From positions 1 to 63,023 of the forward strand of contig CAJQJL010000030.1 of NCBI GenBank assembly GCA_905478665.1: DNA of 63,023 nucleotides, in the 5' to 3' direction. This DNA comes from an uncultured Flavobacteriales bacterium. GTDB taxonomy: Bacteria > Bacteroidota > Bacteroidia > Flavobacteriales_D > Crocinitomicaceae. Made by a program: the position numbers and the translations under genes. The notes under the pieces are model-generated. The model was given only the letters and a program-made list of their open reading frames with translations. It ran no database searches and was not told the DNA's origin. This document shows positions 27,393 through 35,798 of the stretch, in pieces. How positions within the stretch are numbered: position 1 is the first letter of the stretch; each line of letters begins with the position of its first letter.

Positions 27393-28331
27393 TCAATCAA
27401 CCAATGATTCCAATTGCTTAGCAACAAACATCCTTCCTGCTTCATTCAGGTGCTCATTCGGATAAGCGTTCGGATAAGAGAAGAATTCTGTTGGCGCATC
27501 AAGGGACATGTCAACATACATAATCTTTGCGTCCTCTAGAATTTTAGCAATAAATTTTTGATTTCCTCTTATTATTCCCTCCACATTTTCTGTAAAATAT
27601 TTTTGACAGCATTGGTAATCGACTGGTGTGAAATAGAATGCGATTTTCTGTCCAGATTTTTTTGCTGTAGCAATCATTCTTTTTAACGATTGAATTTTAG
27701 GATGCTTGTCAGTCAAGGTATACAGATAGTCTCCCATTATTCTTAATCGGATGTGTTTTCTGGTTGATGGTGGATTTTTCAGCTCCATTAGCTCTTTTAC
27801 CCTACCCATCTCTTCTCCATTGAAGATGATCGGAGTTTTATGAAATTCCTCTTTGCTAATCTCATCGTAATTCCAATGCAGCACTTTTAGCGGTCGATAG
27901 AAAAAAGATTCCCAATTGTTTTTCAAGAGAATTTTCTCCTTCTCAAATTGATAGAGATGACCTCTATTCCAAAGCGCTCCAAATTCACCCATGTTGATTT
28001 CAAACAACATCAAATCCGTTTTCTTCCCCTGCTTTACACTGTAGTTCAAGAAAGCTTCAAAGACATCCAAATTGTATGCACCATGGTCTATCGGTTGAAC
28101 ATTCTTCTTGTACAATGAATCCATCAATGCGCAAATAGAACTTTTATTTTTGTCCTCAGGAGCAGTATACGCATTAACACTACTTGCAAAGTGGACAACA
28201 ATATTATCCATCTCCAGATAATTATCGAACTTAGTTTTTTCGGGAAAAGCCTCAAGCGTTAAAAACAGAATTAGGTTCACCACCAAACTGAGACCGACTA
28301 ACAACATGAATTTTGAAATAAGCTTTTTCAT
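27393..28331 (-). CDS. SGNH/AlgX-like periplasmic protein, partner of second MBOAT
   Basis: I place the start at ATG 28331, one base after the MBOAT stop, giving 312 residues whose first 28 are a clean membrane anchor; longer frames would start inside the MBOAT gene. The domain pattern matches proteins paired with MBOAT acyltransferases: VVHFASSVNAY (about 45-55) at the place of SGNH block I and NEHLNEAGRMF near the C-terminus at block V. The Asp of the usual D-x-x-H is missing (Pro at that position), and block I lacks Gly, so the triad is less complete than in the plus-strand paralogue. It could be a non-catalytic or divergent transferase. Confidence 0.72.
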   Translation of the reverse strand: MKKLISKFMLLVGLSLVVNLILFLTLEAFPEKTKFDNYLEMDNIVVHFASSVNAYTAPEDKNKSSICALMDSLYKKNVQPIDHGAYNLDVFEAFLNYSVKQGKKTDLMLFEINMGEFGALWNRGHLYQFEKEKILLKNNWESFFYRPLKVLHWNYDEISKEEFHKTPIIFNGEEMGRVKELMELKNPPSTRKHIRLRIMGDYLYTLTDKHPKIQSLKRMIATAKKSGQKIAFYFTPVDYQCCQKYFTENVEGIIRGNQKFIAKILEDAKIMYVDMSLDAPTEFFSYPNAYPNEHLNEAGRMFVAKQLESLVD

Positions 28332-28332
28332 G

Positions 28333-29784
28333 TTAGAATTGGAAATAAATGAAAGGGACTTCATTGTCCTGTCCCAGATTAATAATACAAACGACCACAG
28401 CAAGGTAAATCGTCCATCGCGCGTAAACAGGTAGTGAGCGAATCTCTAGAAGATGCCTCTTTCTACGCTGAATCCACTCGAAGATCACAAAAATAAATAC
28501 GTACACGAGGTATTGATAGTACTCTTCCCAGTACAAGTAATTATGTGCCTCAACAACGTTCTTCCAACTGAACGAGTCTGTAAACATAATCTCCCAATAG
28601 ACCAAGGTATCTGCAATTGTCTCAGATCTGAAGACTACCCATGCGAAGACGACAAGAACAAAGGTTGCCCCCATTTGAAGCACTTCTTTGAAAGAAGGGA
28701 AAAGTGATTTTTCGGCAACCAAATTTGTATGAACCCTGTTCTTGTCCAATAAAATAAGTGGCAAGAAATAAATAGCATTAAGTCCACCCCATATGATGAA
28801 CGTTGAGTTTGCCCCATGCCAAAAGCCACTCACCAAAAAGACAACGAGCACATTTCTTGCTATTCTCCATTTGGAACCACGGCTTCCTCCCAAGGGTATA
28901 TACAAATAGTCTCGAAACCATGTAGACAGTGAAATGTGCCATCGTCTCCAAAATTCAGCAATGTCTCGTGAGAAATATGGAAAATTAAAGTTCCGAGATA
29001 AATTGAATCCAAATAGTTTGGCAATACCAATCGCCATGTCGGAATACCCTGAGAAATCACAATAAATCTGGAAGGCAAATAATGCTCCTCCTAGAAATAA
29101 GACAATGCCATTCAGTTCACTGTAGTTTGCGAAAATATCATTGACAATTAGCGCAACATTATCAGCGATGATCACTTTCTTAATAAAACCAGACGCAATC
29201 TGAAGTAAACCATCGGCTCCCAAATCATAATCGAACTTCCGTTTTATATGGAATTGGGGCAATAGATGCGACGCTCTTTCAATTGGCCCTGCTACGAGCT
29301 GAGGGAAAAAACTGACAAACGCAGCAAAGGAAACAAAGTCCGTTGTTGCCTTCATCTTCCCGCGATAGACATCAATACAATAGCTCATTGTCTGGAATGT
29401 ATAGAAGCTTATTCCAACTGGCAAAACGATTTCCAGCAAACCAATTTCTAGTTCTTTCCCAAACAAGGAGAACGCTTCTACAAATGACTCAATGAAGAAA
29501 TTATAGTATTTGAAAAAACCCAAAATCCCTAGATTTATGAGCAAGCTAGCGACAAGCAACGCCTTCTTTCTCGTTGATTTTTGGATGTAATATCCCAAGA
29601 GATAATCGGAAACCGTACTAATGAGAATCAGAAACAGGAATTTCCAATCCCACCAACCATAAAACACATAGCTGGCAACAAGTAAAAGGATATTCTGATA
29701 GGTGATTTTCTTTCCCAGAACGAACCAATAGAGCAAAAACACTATTGGCAAAAAAATCAAAAAATCTATCGTGTTGAATAACAT
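28333..29784 (-). CDS. MBOAT family O-acyltransferase (AlgI-like), second copy
   Basis: The 483-residue polytopic protein has all family blocks: LPVGISFYTFQTMSYCIDVYRGK near 122, FFPQLVAGPIERASHLLPQ near 158, AEFWRRWHISLSTWFRDYLYIPLGG near 275 and SGFWHGANSTFIIWG with the invariant His near 319. It belongs to the more standard AlgI subtype (ERASHLLPQF), whereas the copy at 22064 has a divergent PIVKAHDFLPQ, so the two are distinct lineages and not a recent duplication. It lies 11 bp after the WbpG-like gene and one base before its SGNH-like partner. Confidence 0.96.
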   Translation of the reverse strand: MLFNTIDFLIFLPIVFLLYWFVLGKKITYQNILLLVASYVFYGWWDWKFLFLILISTVSDYLLGYYIQKSTRKKALLVASLLINLGILGFFKYYNFFIESFVEAFSLFGKELEIGLLEIVLPVGISFYTFQTMSYCIDVYRGKMKATTDFVSFAAFVSFFPQLVAGPIERASHLLPQFHIKRKFDYDLGADGLLQIASGFIKKVIIADNVALIVNDIFANYSELNGIVLFLGGALFAFQIYCDFSGYSDMAIGIAKLFGFNLSRNFNFPYFSRDIAEFWRRWHISLSTWFRDYLYIPLGGSRGSKWRIARNVLVVFLVSGFWHGANSTFIIWGGLNAIYFLPLILLDKNRVHTNLVAEKSLFPSFKEVLQMGATFVLVVFAWVVFRSETIADTLVYWEIMFTDSFSWKNVVEAHNYLYWEEYYQYLVYVFIFVIFEWIQRRKRHLLEIRSLPVYARWTIYLAVVVCIINLGQDNEVPFIYFQF

Positions 29785-29795
29785 GTTAAGCTATT

Positions 29796-30971
29796 TCAGA
29801 CAATGTTATTCTCCGCCTTTATTCCAAGAATCTTTTTAATTGGACGACTTATCGGACGAAGAAATTTAAGAATTTGAATTTCGCGCTTGTAGTGCTTGTT
29901 CATATATGAGGCATACTGAGTATGTTCTATTGGCTCTTGTGACATAATAGTATCAAATTCCTCCTCTGTAAATCCAAATTTCTTAAGAACGTATTCCTTA
30001 TCCTCTTTGACTCCTTCATATTCGTAAGCCTTCGTTTCAATAACTTTTAAGGCTTCAGGTTTTGTCATTTGTTCGGCACAAATCAACGCTGACAAATGTG
30101 CCTTCCGTTTATCAATATTGAATTTTTTCGGCAAGATATACGCTTGATAGAAACGCGTAAAAATAGACTCATAGTGCTTTCCACCATAATCTACCCATCC
30201 CATTTCTTTGATCAAAAACTCCTTCGCCTTCTCTTTGTCATAATCGAAATAATTCAACAAAGGAATGATCTTGATTTTCTTCTTTTGAACGTACAGTGCC
30301 TTTCTGAAATAGCCCATTTTTGGAAAGGTCTTCATTTTAAGCTTACCAAACTTTTTATGGATATCAACGATGTTCATGAAATCACTTTTCCAATGCACCC
30401 AATGTCCAGGCAAGGCTCCTTCCGAAGAAACATTGTGACCACTAACAATGTGCTTTAACTTGTGCTTATTCGCTAGATTGTACATACATGCGACTATGGC
30501 GAAATCTGTCACCAATTCTATATCTACAACAGATGCCTTGATAAAGGCCAATTGAATATCTTTGAATTCCTCCCAATCGATCACATACGTATATAAATCA
30601 AGATCAAGCTTCTTAACGATTGTATGAATGTTCTGATTGGCCAATGATGAATTCCATCCATTGTCTAAATGAACAAGTAATGGATTTAGCCCGTTTTGCT
30701 TCGCCAGATAGGCAACATAACAGCTATCAACACCACCACTGATTCCAATGATGCAATCGTAACCATCTTTGTTTTTATTGGATGAGATCTCTTTAAAAAG
30801 GTTCTCACGCTTATTTTCTCGATCCGTTGTCACCAAATGTTGATCCACAAGCTCGTCATAACGATGGCAATAGGTACAAACGCCATCATTATCAAATTCT
30901 ATCGCTGGATCATCCACTGTATCCATGATGCACTTTGAGCACATCTTATATTCAGCATCTTTTTTACTCAT
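29796..30971 (-). CDS. N-acetyl sugar amidotransferase (WbpG/PseA-like)
   Basis: This PP-loop ATPase adenylates the carbonyl of an N-acetyl group on a sugar, which then accepts ammonia to form an acetamidino group. The 391 residues start with a zinc-ribbon (Cys11, Cys14, Cys32, Cys35), followed by the PP-loop SGGVDS (78-83) and LVHLDNGWNS; further motifs are SGHNVSSEGALPG and WHWKSDF-type aromatic block (HWVHWKSDFMNI). It overlaps the HisF2 gene by eight bases. With HisH2 and HisF2 it reproduces the WbpG/HisH2/HisF2 cassette of Pseudomonas O-antigen and PseA-type flagellin-sugar systems. Confidence 0.93.
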   Translation of the reverse strand: MSKKDAEYKMCSKCIMDTVDDPAIEFDNDGVCTYCHRYDELVDQHLVTTDRENKRENLFKEISSNKNKDGYDCIIGISGGVDSCYVAYLAKQNGLNPLLVHLDNGWNSSLANQNIHTIVKKLDLDLYTYVIDWEEFKDIQLAFIKASVVDIELVTDFAIVACMYNLANKHKLKHIVSGHNVSSEGALPGHWVHWKSDFMNIVDIHKKFGKLKMKTFPKMGYFRKALYVQKKKIKIIPLLNYFDYDKEKAKEFLIKEMGWVDYGGKHYESIFTRFYQAYILPKKFNIDKRKAHLSALICAEQMTKPEALKVIETKAYEYEGVKEDKEYVLKKFGFTEEEFDTIMSQEPIEHTQYASYMNKHYKREIQILKFLRPISRPIKKILGIKAENNIV

Positions 30972-31725
30972 TGAATAAACTACTTAATTCAATCTGTTCA
31001 GGGTAATTGATCAGAATTCCTTTTTGCTTTCCACTGTAAACGAAAAAGCTTCCTCCCGCCACAGCACTGGCACCTTCGTCAATTGCCTCCTTAAAATGTT
31101 TGAAAGAGTTTAAGCCTCCGTGTGCAATAACGGGAATTCTTACTTCTCCTTCAATTAATTTTATCAATTCTAAGTTCAAACCTTCCATCATCCCCTCGTG
31201 ACTTATCGATGTCAACATTATTTCTCCAGCTCCTTTATCTTCTGCCATTTTAGCAAATTCAACTGGATTCATTCCCGTATTTACCGATCCAGATTTTACA
31301 AATGCTTTGTATTTGCCGAACATGTTTTTTTTCACGTCCACGGCAACAATCACACTTTGACTCCCAAATACGTTCGCAATTTGCGTTATCACATTTGGAT
31401 TCTTATGGACAACCGAATTCAACACCACTTTTTCTGCCCCAGCATTGATCAATTTCTCCGCTTTTTCAAGTGAATCAATTCCTCCACCAACGGCAAATGG
31501 CATATATGCTTCATCACCAATTTCGCGTACCAAATCTACAGGAATTGTCGTTCCATTTTTTGATGCGTCAATATCTAGAATGACAAGCTCATCCGTTTTG
31601 AACTTATTGAAAATTTGAACTGCATTCAGCGGATCACCCAAATATTGCGACTTCCCAAACTTAATCGTCTTGATAAGTCCTTTATTTCGTAACAACAAAA
31701 CAGGTATGAGTCGCGGTCTATACAT
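30964..31725 (-). CDS. HisF-like ammonia-channel subunit of sugar amidotransferase (HisF2/WbuZ type)
   Basis: A 253-residue TIM barrel of the HisA/HisF family. HisF proper uses Asp11 and Asp130 for the cyclase step of histidine synthesis; here position 11 lies in PVLLLRNKG and is Leu, while the second aspartate is retained (VAVDVKK). The phosphate-binding GGGIDSLEKAEKLI and AHGGLNSFKHF loops and the channel-side barrel are kept. This fits a subunit that only guides ammonia from the HisH-like glutaminase to the PP-loop amidotransferase. It abuts HisH2 (one-base overlap) and WbpG, confirming the assignment by context. Confidence 0.92.
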   Translation of the reverse strand: MYRPRLIPVLLLRNKGLIKTIKFGKSQYLGDPLNAVQIFNKFKTDELVILDIDASKNGTTIPVDLVREIGDEAYMPFAVGGGIDSLEKAEKLINAGAEKVVLNSVVHKNPNVITQIANVFGSQSVIVAVDVKKNMFGKYKAFVKSGSVNTGMNPVEFAKMAEDKGAGEIMLTSISHEGMMEGLNLELIKLIEGEVRIPVIAHGGLNSFKHFKEAIDEGASAVAGGSFFVYSGKQKGILINYPEQIELSSLFNE

Positions 31726-32333
31726 TAATAATTCTCGATGAAGTTATTCAACAATTTAAGTCCTGAATCGTGACTTTTCTCTGGATGAAATTGAACCCCC
31801 ATTACAGAGCCATTCATGATCATCGAAGGAAAGGTATAACCGTAGTCAGTCGTTCCAAATGTACTCTTCTCGGCATTTTTTGGGTCAACATGAAAAGAAT
31901 GTGCGAAATAAAAACTATCCGTCGAATCAAGCCCCTCAATTAATGGAATCTCCTGTTTAACGTCAAAGGTATTCCACCCCATGTGAGGGATTTTTAGTTT
32001 ACCAGTGATGCTAAATTCAACCGTATCTACATCAATAAAACCCAGTCCGTTGCAAGTAGCTTCCTCGCTTTTGTTCGTTAACAGTTGCATTCCGAGACAA
32101 ATTCCAAGCATGGGAACATTGGCATTTCGCGCTGCGGTAAGCGATTCGATAAGATTTCTTTCCTTCAAGTTGCTCATTCCTTTTTCAAAGTGACCAACTC
32201 CTGGTAATATGATTTTTTTTGCATTCGCAATAGTCGATGGATCAGAAGAAAGCACAACATCCGTCCCAAGTCGCTTAAGCGCCTTTTCAACCGATCTTAT
32301 ATTTCCCATTCCATAATCGACTATAACAATCAT
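31725..32333 (-). CDS. HisH-like glutamine amidotransferase subunit (HisH2 type)
   Basis: Class I glutaminase domain of 202 residues. The nucleophile is Cys79 in LGICLGMQLL; the His and Glu of the triad are in VQFHPEKSH near the C-terminus; the oxyanion strand PGVGHFEKGM is present. It supplies ammonia from glutamine. Although it resembles HisH of histidine synthesis, it lies between a glycosyltransferase and a HisF2/WbpG pair, with no other his gene near, so it most likely serves sugar amidination. It is 10 bp downstream of the GT4 gene. Confidence 0.93.
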   Translation of the reverse strand: MIVIVDYGMGNIRSVEKALKRLGTDVVLSSDPSTIANAKKIILPGVGHFEKGMSNLKERNLIESLTAARNANVPMLGICLGMQLLTNKSEEATCNGLGFIDVDTVEFSITGKLKIPHMGWNTFDVKQEIPLIEGLDSTDSFYFAHSFHVDPKNAEKSTFGTTDYGYTFPSMIMNGSVMGVQFHPEKSHDSGLKLLNNFIENY

Positions 32334-32343
32334 CTATGCTTTT

Positions 32344-33570
32344 TTAAATGGACTCCAATTTTTCGCAAAACCTTAAATAATTGGTTTCGCTGTAGTAGTT
32401 TTCTTTCCATACCTCAAGACTTTGCTGGCGGAATTTTGCCCTGTCTGTATCGGTTATTATTTTATGCAAGATACTTGAAAATTCTTCAACATCAGGATCC
32501 TCAGACAACACCCATCCTGCCCCGCTTTCTGCCATTTCCTTATTCCCTCCAAAACCAGTAACCAAAATCGGAATACTACAACTAATCGCTTCCATTAAAG
32601 AAACGGGAGTCCCTTCCTTTGTACTCGAGTTAACAAACAAATCCAAGGGTGTGGTTTTGTAAAATTCCATCATCTCCTCATGCGACAAATTACCTAACAA
32701 ATTTACCTCGCAATTCTCCGACTTTAAAGCCTCAACAAAGTTAACAATATTCTCCCAAAGCGGTCCTGCACCTATGTGGTACCAAACGATTTTATGCATG
32801 GGATGTTTCACCATTAATTGTTGGATTGCCTCTCCCAATAATTCCACTCTTTTTCGAGGGATCATATAAGCACAAGAAAGAATTCGAAAAACACCATCTT
32901 GAGAAGGTTCATTCACAAAACCAGGGTGAGAAACCCCCATAATTCCATCTTCAATTCTCGCTTCAGGACATTTTTCAGAAAGATATTCCCTGCCAAATGT
33001 TGAATCTGGAAAGATCAGATCCAAATTGCTGTATGTATACTGAAAGAACGGAACATAAAATTGATTGTCTTCATTCCCGTACAAATCGAAATTATGACAC
33101 CTTGTAACAATTCCTATCGAGGGAAATGATTGTTTCGCCATTGTAAATCCTACAGTTGAAGCATCCATCCAAAAGCTATAGAACACACAATTTTCATCTC
33201 CTTTTTTCTTTAAAAATGACTTCACCCATTTTTCTGTCGTCATTGCGGCAAGAATCCCTGCAATTGCATATTTGATCTTAACTCGATTGAGTTTCGTATA
33301 CTTCAATTCTGAAATGAAACGCTTAGACAAAAGCGCCTTAACCTTCATTTTCAACGAGATCGATGTCAAAGATTTAGCAAGGCTATCATCCATCTCAATT
33401 CCCTCAGGCAATTCAAACAAATCACCTTCAATTCGTTGAGGAACAATGTATAATTTCTTGAAATTTGATTGAAGATGAATAATCTCATCCGCAAGAAAAG
33501 ACTGCTCCATCACTTTATTGTAGGGGAACCATTGGGTAAAAAGTATTACGGTTTTGTCTGATCTAACCAT
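32344..33570 (-). CDS. Family 4 glycosyltransferase
   Basis: The 408-residue GT-B fold protein starts with TVILFTQWFPYNKVMEQSF, whose Gly-poor loop is typical of GT4 proteins in Bacteroidota capsule loci. The C-terminal donor domain has RILSCAYMIPRKRVELL, WYHIGAGPLWENI, VNLLGNLSHEEMMEFY and the signature NSSTKEGTPVSLMEAISCSIPILVTGFGGNKE, with Glu of EGTPVSLMEA (E-x7-E). It overlaps the upstream epimerase gene by 25 bp. Sugar specificity is not readable; being in the amidino-sugar operon it may transfer that sugar or its neighbour. Confidence 0.94.
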   Translation of the reverse strand: MVRSDKTVILFTQWFPYNKVMEQSFLADEIIHLQSNFKKLYIVPQRIEGDLFELPEGIEMDDSLAKSLTSISLKMKVKALLSKRFISELKYTKLNRVKIKYAIAGILAAMTTEKWVKSFLKKKGDENCVFYSFWMDASTVGFTMAKQSFPSIGIVTRCHNFDLYGNEDNQFYVPFFQYTYSNLDLIFPDSTFGREYLSEKCPEARIEDGIMGVSHPGFVNEPSQDGVFRILSCAYMIPRKRVELLGEAIQQLMVKHPMHKIVWYHIGAGPLWENIVNFVEALKSENCEVNLLGNLSHEEMMEFYKTTPLDLFVNSSTKEGTPVSLMEAISCSIPILVTGFGGNKEMAESGAGWVLSEDPDVEEFSSILHKIITDTDRAKFRQQSLEVWKENYYSETNYLRFCEKLESI

Positions 33571-34463
33571 GTCAAAAATCGCTGTTTGTACGCATAATTA
33601 GTTAGCTGAAGAATCTTGCTAGAATCAAAGACCAAATCTCCTTGATCTGTTCGTCTGGAAATTTCTGGCCAATCTACCTTCGAAACTGGAACCGTATATT
33701 TATTTGCAATAAGTTCAACGACCTTTCCCATAGCCATATGATCTGGTCCTCCTACGTTGTATGTCTCTCCAGTTGCCTTTTCATTTAAGCCTCCGAGGAT
33801 AAGAATTTCAACCAAATCACTGATATGAATCAATGAACCTTTTTGAGTTCCCTCACCATAAACAAATAACTCCTCCCCTTGTTGAGCACGATTTACCAAG
33901 AAGGACATTACACCATATGAAACGCGTTGTTGATCTACAAGACTTCCATAGGGAAGGCTAATTCTAAAAACCGTGGACTCTATTCCAAAACAATCACCGT
34001 AAATCTTCAAGTAATTCTCACACGCTAGCTTGTTTATTGAGTATACAGACTTCGGTTCCAATTCAGATTTCTCGTTGATCAACTGATCAGATCCTTTGTA
34101 AAGCAAACGCGTAGATGGGAAAATTATTTTTGGCTTATGTTCTTGCTCCTTGATGATATTGAGCAAATTTACCAGTGTAACCTCGTTTCCAACAATAAAT
34201 TCATCCGCTTGATTGAATCCCTCTGTAGAATTACCCGTTCTTCCAGCAAAAAAGTAGATAAAATCGATATTTTCAATCAACTCCTTCAGTCCATTTGAAT
34301 CACTAAAGTCGATTTGAAAATAGTTGTCATAATTCAGAATGGATTTCTCCGCTAGATCCGTGAGTTTGACATCCTCGCCATCATTTAATAGCTGCTGAGC
34401 GAGGTTAGATCCAATGTACCCATTCGCTCCAACGACCAATATCCTTCTCTTGCTTAATGCCAT
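33546..34463 (-). CDS. NAD-dependent epimerase/dehydratase (nucleotide-sugar SDR)
   Basis: A 305-residue extended SDR with the NAD-binding VGANGYIGSNLAQQLL (11-26), the Tyr-Lys pair in YSINKLACENYL (about 140-151), FRISLPYGS and TYNVGGPDHMAMG. Target could be 4-epimerisation, reduction or dehydration of a nucleotide-activated sugar; the catalytic Thr/Ser region FPSTRLLYKG has Ser-Thr rather than SS-x-S, which leaves the reaction open. It is first in the minus-strand operon reaching to 27393. The start at 34463 (ATG) lies 157 bp from the divergent gene. Confidence 0.9.
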   Translation of the reverse strand: MALSKRRILVVGANGYIGSNLAQQLLNDGEDVKLTDLAEKSILNYDNYFQIDFSDSNGLKELIENIDFIYFFAGRTGNSTEGFNQADEFIVGNEVTLVNLLNIIKEQEHKPKIIFPSTRLLYKGSDQLINEKSELEPKSVYSINKLACENYLKIYGDCFGIESTVFRISLPYGSLVDQQRVSYGVMSFLVNRAQQGEELFVYGEGTQKGSLIHISDLVEILILGGLNEKATGETYNVGGPDHMAMGKVVELIANKYTVPVSKVDWPEISRRTDQGDLVFDSSKILQLTNYAYKQRFLTWLDQTKP

Positions 34464-34620
34464 TCTTCTCTCAAATTATCTTATCCTCTCACTCTGGAGT
34501 ATCAAATGTATCAATTTTGAATAAAAAAGAAGAACTCGATCACGCCGTTCACCAAGAATAATTAAATTCGTATTAGAAGCTACAGGCCAAACGATCTTTA
34601 TAGATTGAGCGCTGACAACT

Positions 34621-35796
34621 ATGGACAACACTCCTGCTCATCCAATTATATTAATGCTCCTAGACAATTCATTTGTCTCTGATGCGCGTGTCGAGAAAGA
34701 AGCGGAAAGTTTGTTGGCCATTGGTGCTTCTCTAACAGTAGGCTGTCTCATTGAAAAAGGACTTCCTGAAGAAGAGCTTCGCGATGGTTATAAAATCTTG
34801 CGAATAATTGAAGATGGGTTTAACGCTCCAATGCGAAAGACCTATGACGAATACCTGAGCAAAACTGTAGACAAGATACTCAAGTTCGACTTTGATATTT
34901 TACATTGCCATGACTTTTATATGTTGAGTATTGGTGCCGAAGTAAAAAAACAACGCCCAGCAGTGAAGTTGATCTACGACGCACATGAATATTTAAAAGG
35001 CTGGCCGTTCTACAAAACTTCAAGCGGTCTGAATAAGTGGAAAGGAAAGATTGTTTGGAACAAACTAGTGCGCAAGGAAAAGGAAGAGATTCAACAAGCT
35101 GACGCCGTTGTAACAATTACCAATGGAATTGCAGAACGACTAAAAAGTGACAATGGACTCAATACCTTACCGACAGTCATTGGAAACTATCCAAAAATAA
35201 CAACCTTAAAGGTTGAAGAAGGGTATTTCAATACTAAATATAATCTTGAAGCAAAGGTTCGCGTGCTTGTTCATTCAGGAACTATATACCATTCGGATAC
35301 TCAAGTGAAAGAGTTGATGAACATCGTTCGAGAAAATGAGGAATTAGTACTTGTTTTTATAGGTAATCGTCCTCGGTTTTATGAGCTAGAAGAAATGGTA
35401 CAGTCAGATGACAACTTAAAAAACACAGTATTTTTTCACTCATACCCTAAAAACCAAGAAGAAACGATCAACCTGCTGGGAGCAGCAGATTTTGGATTGC
35501 TCCACCTCAACAATGAATGGGAAGCACATAAAATTGGGTTTTCCAATCGCTTTGTTGAATACATTATGGCTGGACTACCTGTTGTTGCCACGCCTCAACA
35601 GTTTACACGTGAGTTTAATGCATCTTTCAAGTGTTCAGCATTCTATTCTGGAAACAAACCCACAGAATTATCGAAGGCAATTAGTGAAATTGCTGATAAT
35701 CTAGTAGAATACAAGCAGAAAGCACTTGCAGCACGAGAGAAATTAGATTGGCAACTGGAAGCTGATAAATTGATTAATTTGTATGAAGCACTTTAA
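34621..35796 (+). CDS. GT4-like glycosyltransferase
   Basis: A 391-residue GT-B protein. The N-terminal half holds ILMLLDNSFVSDARVEKEAESL and FDILHCHDFYMLSIGAEV, LIYDAHEYLKGWPF; the second half VLVHSGTIYHSDTQ, ELVLVFIGNRPRFYEL and FGLLHLNNEWEAHKIGFSNRFVEYIMAGLPVVATP, in which Glu of the GT4-type ending is present. It resembles proteins starting with a DARV motif in capsule loci. It ends two bases before the GT2 gene. Donor unknown. It opens the third block, divergent from the epimerase operon. Confidence 0.9.
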   Translation: MDNTPAHPIILMLLDNSFVSDARVEKEAESLLAIGASLTVGCLIEKGLPEEELRDGYKILRIIEDGFNAPMRKTYDEYLSKTVDKILKFDFDILHCHDFYMLSIGAEVKKQRPAVKLIYDAHEYLKGWPFYKTSSGLNKWKGKIVWNKLVRKEKEEIQQADAVVTITNGIAERLKSDNGLNTLPTVIGNYPKITTLKVEEGYFNTKYNLEAKVRVLVHSGTIYHSDTQVKELMNIVRENEELVLVFIGNRPRFYELEEMVQSDDNLKNTVFFHSYPKNQEETINLLGAADFGLLHLNNEWEAHKIGFSNRFVEYIMAGLPVVATPQQFTREFNASFKCSAFYSGNKPTELSKAISEIADNLVEYKQKALAAREKLDWQLEADKLINLYEAL

Positions 35797-35798
35797 CA

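Noticed and set aside
30964..32333. hisH and hisF as histidine-biosynthesis genes
   Set aside because: No other his genes nearby, HisF lacks the first catalytic Asp, and a WbpG-type amidotransferase follows by overlap.
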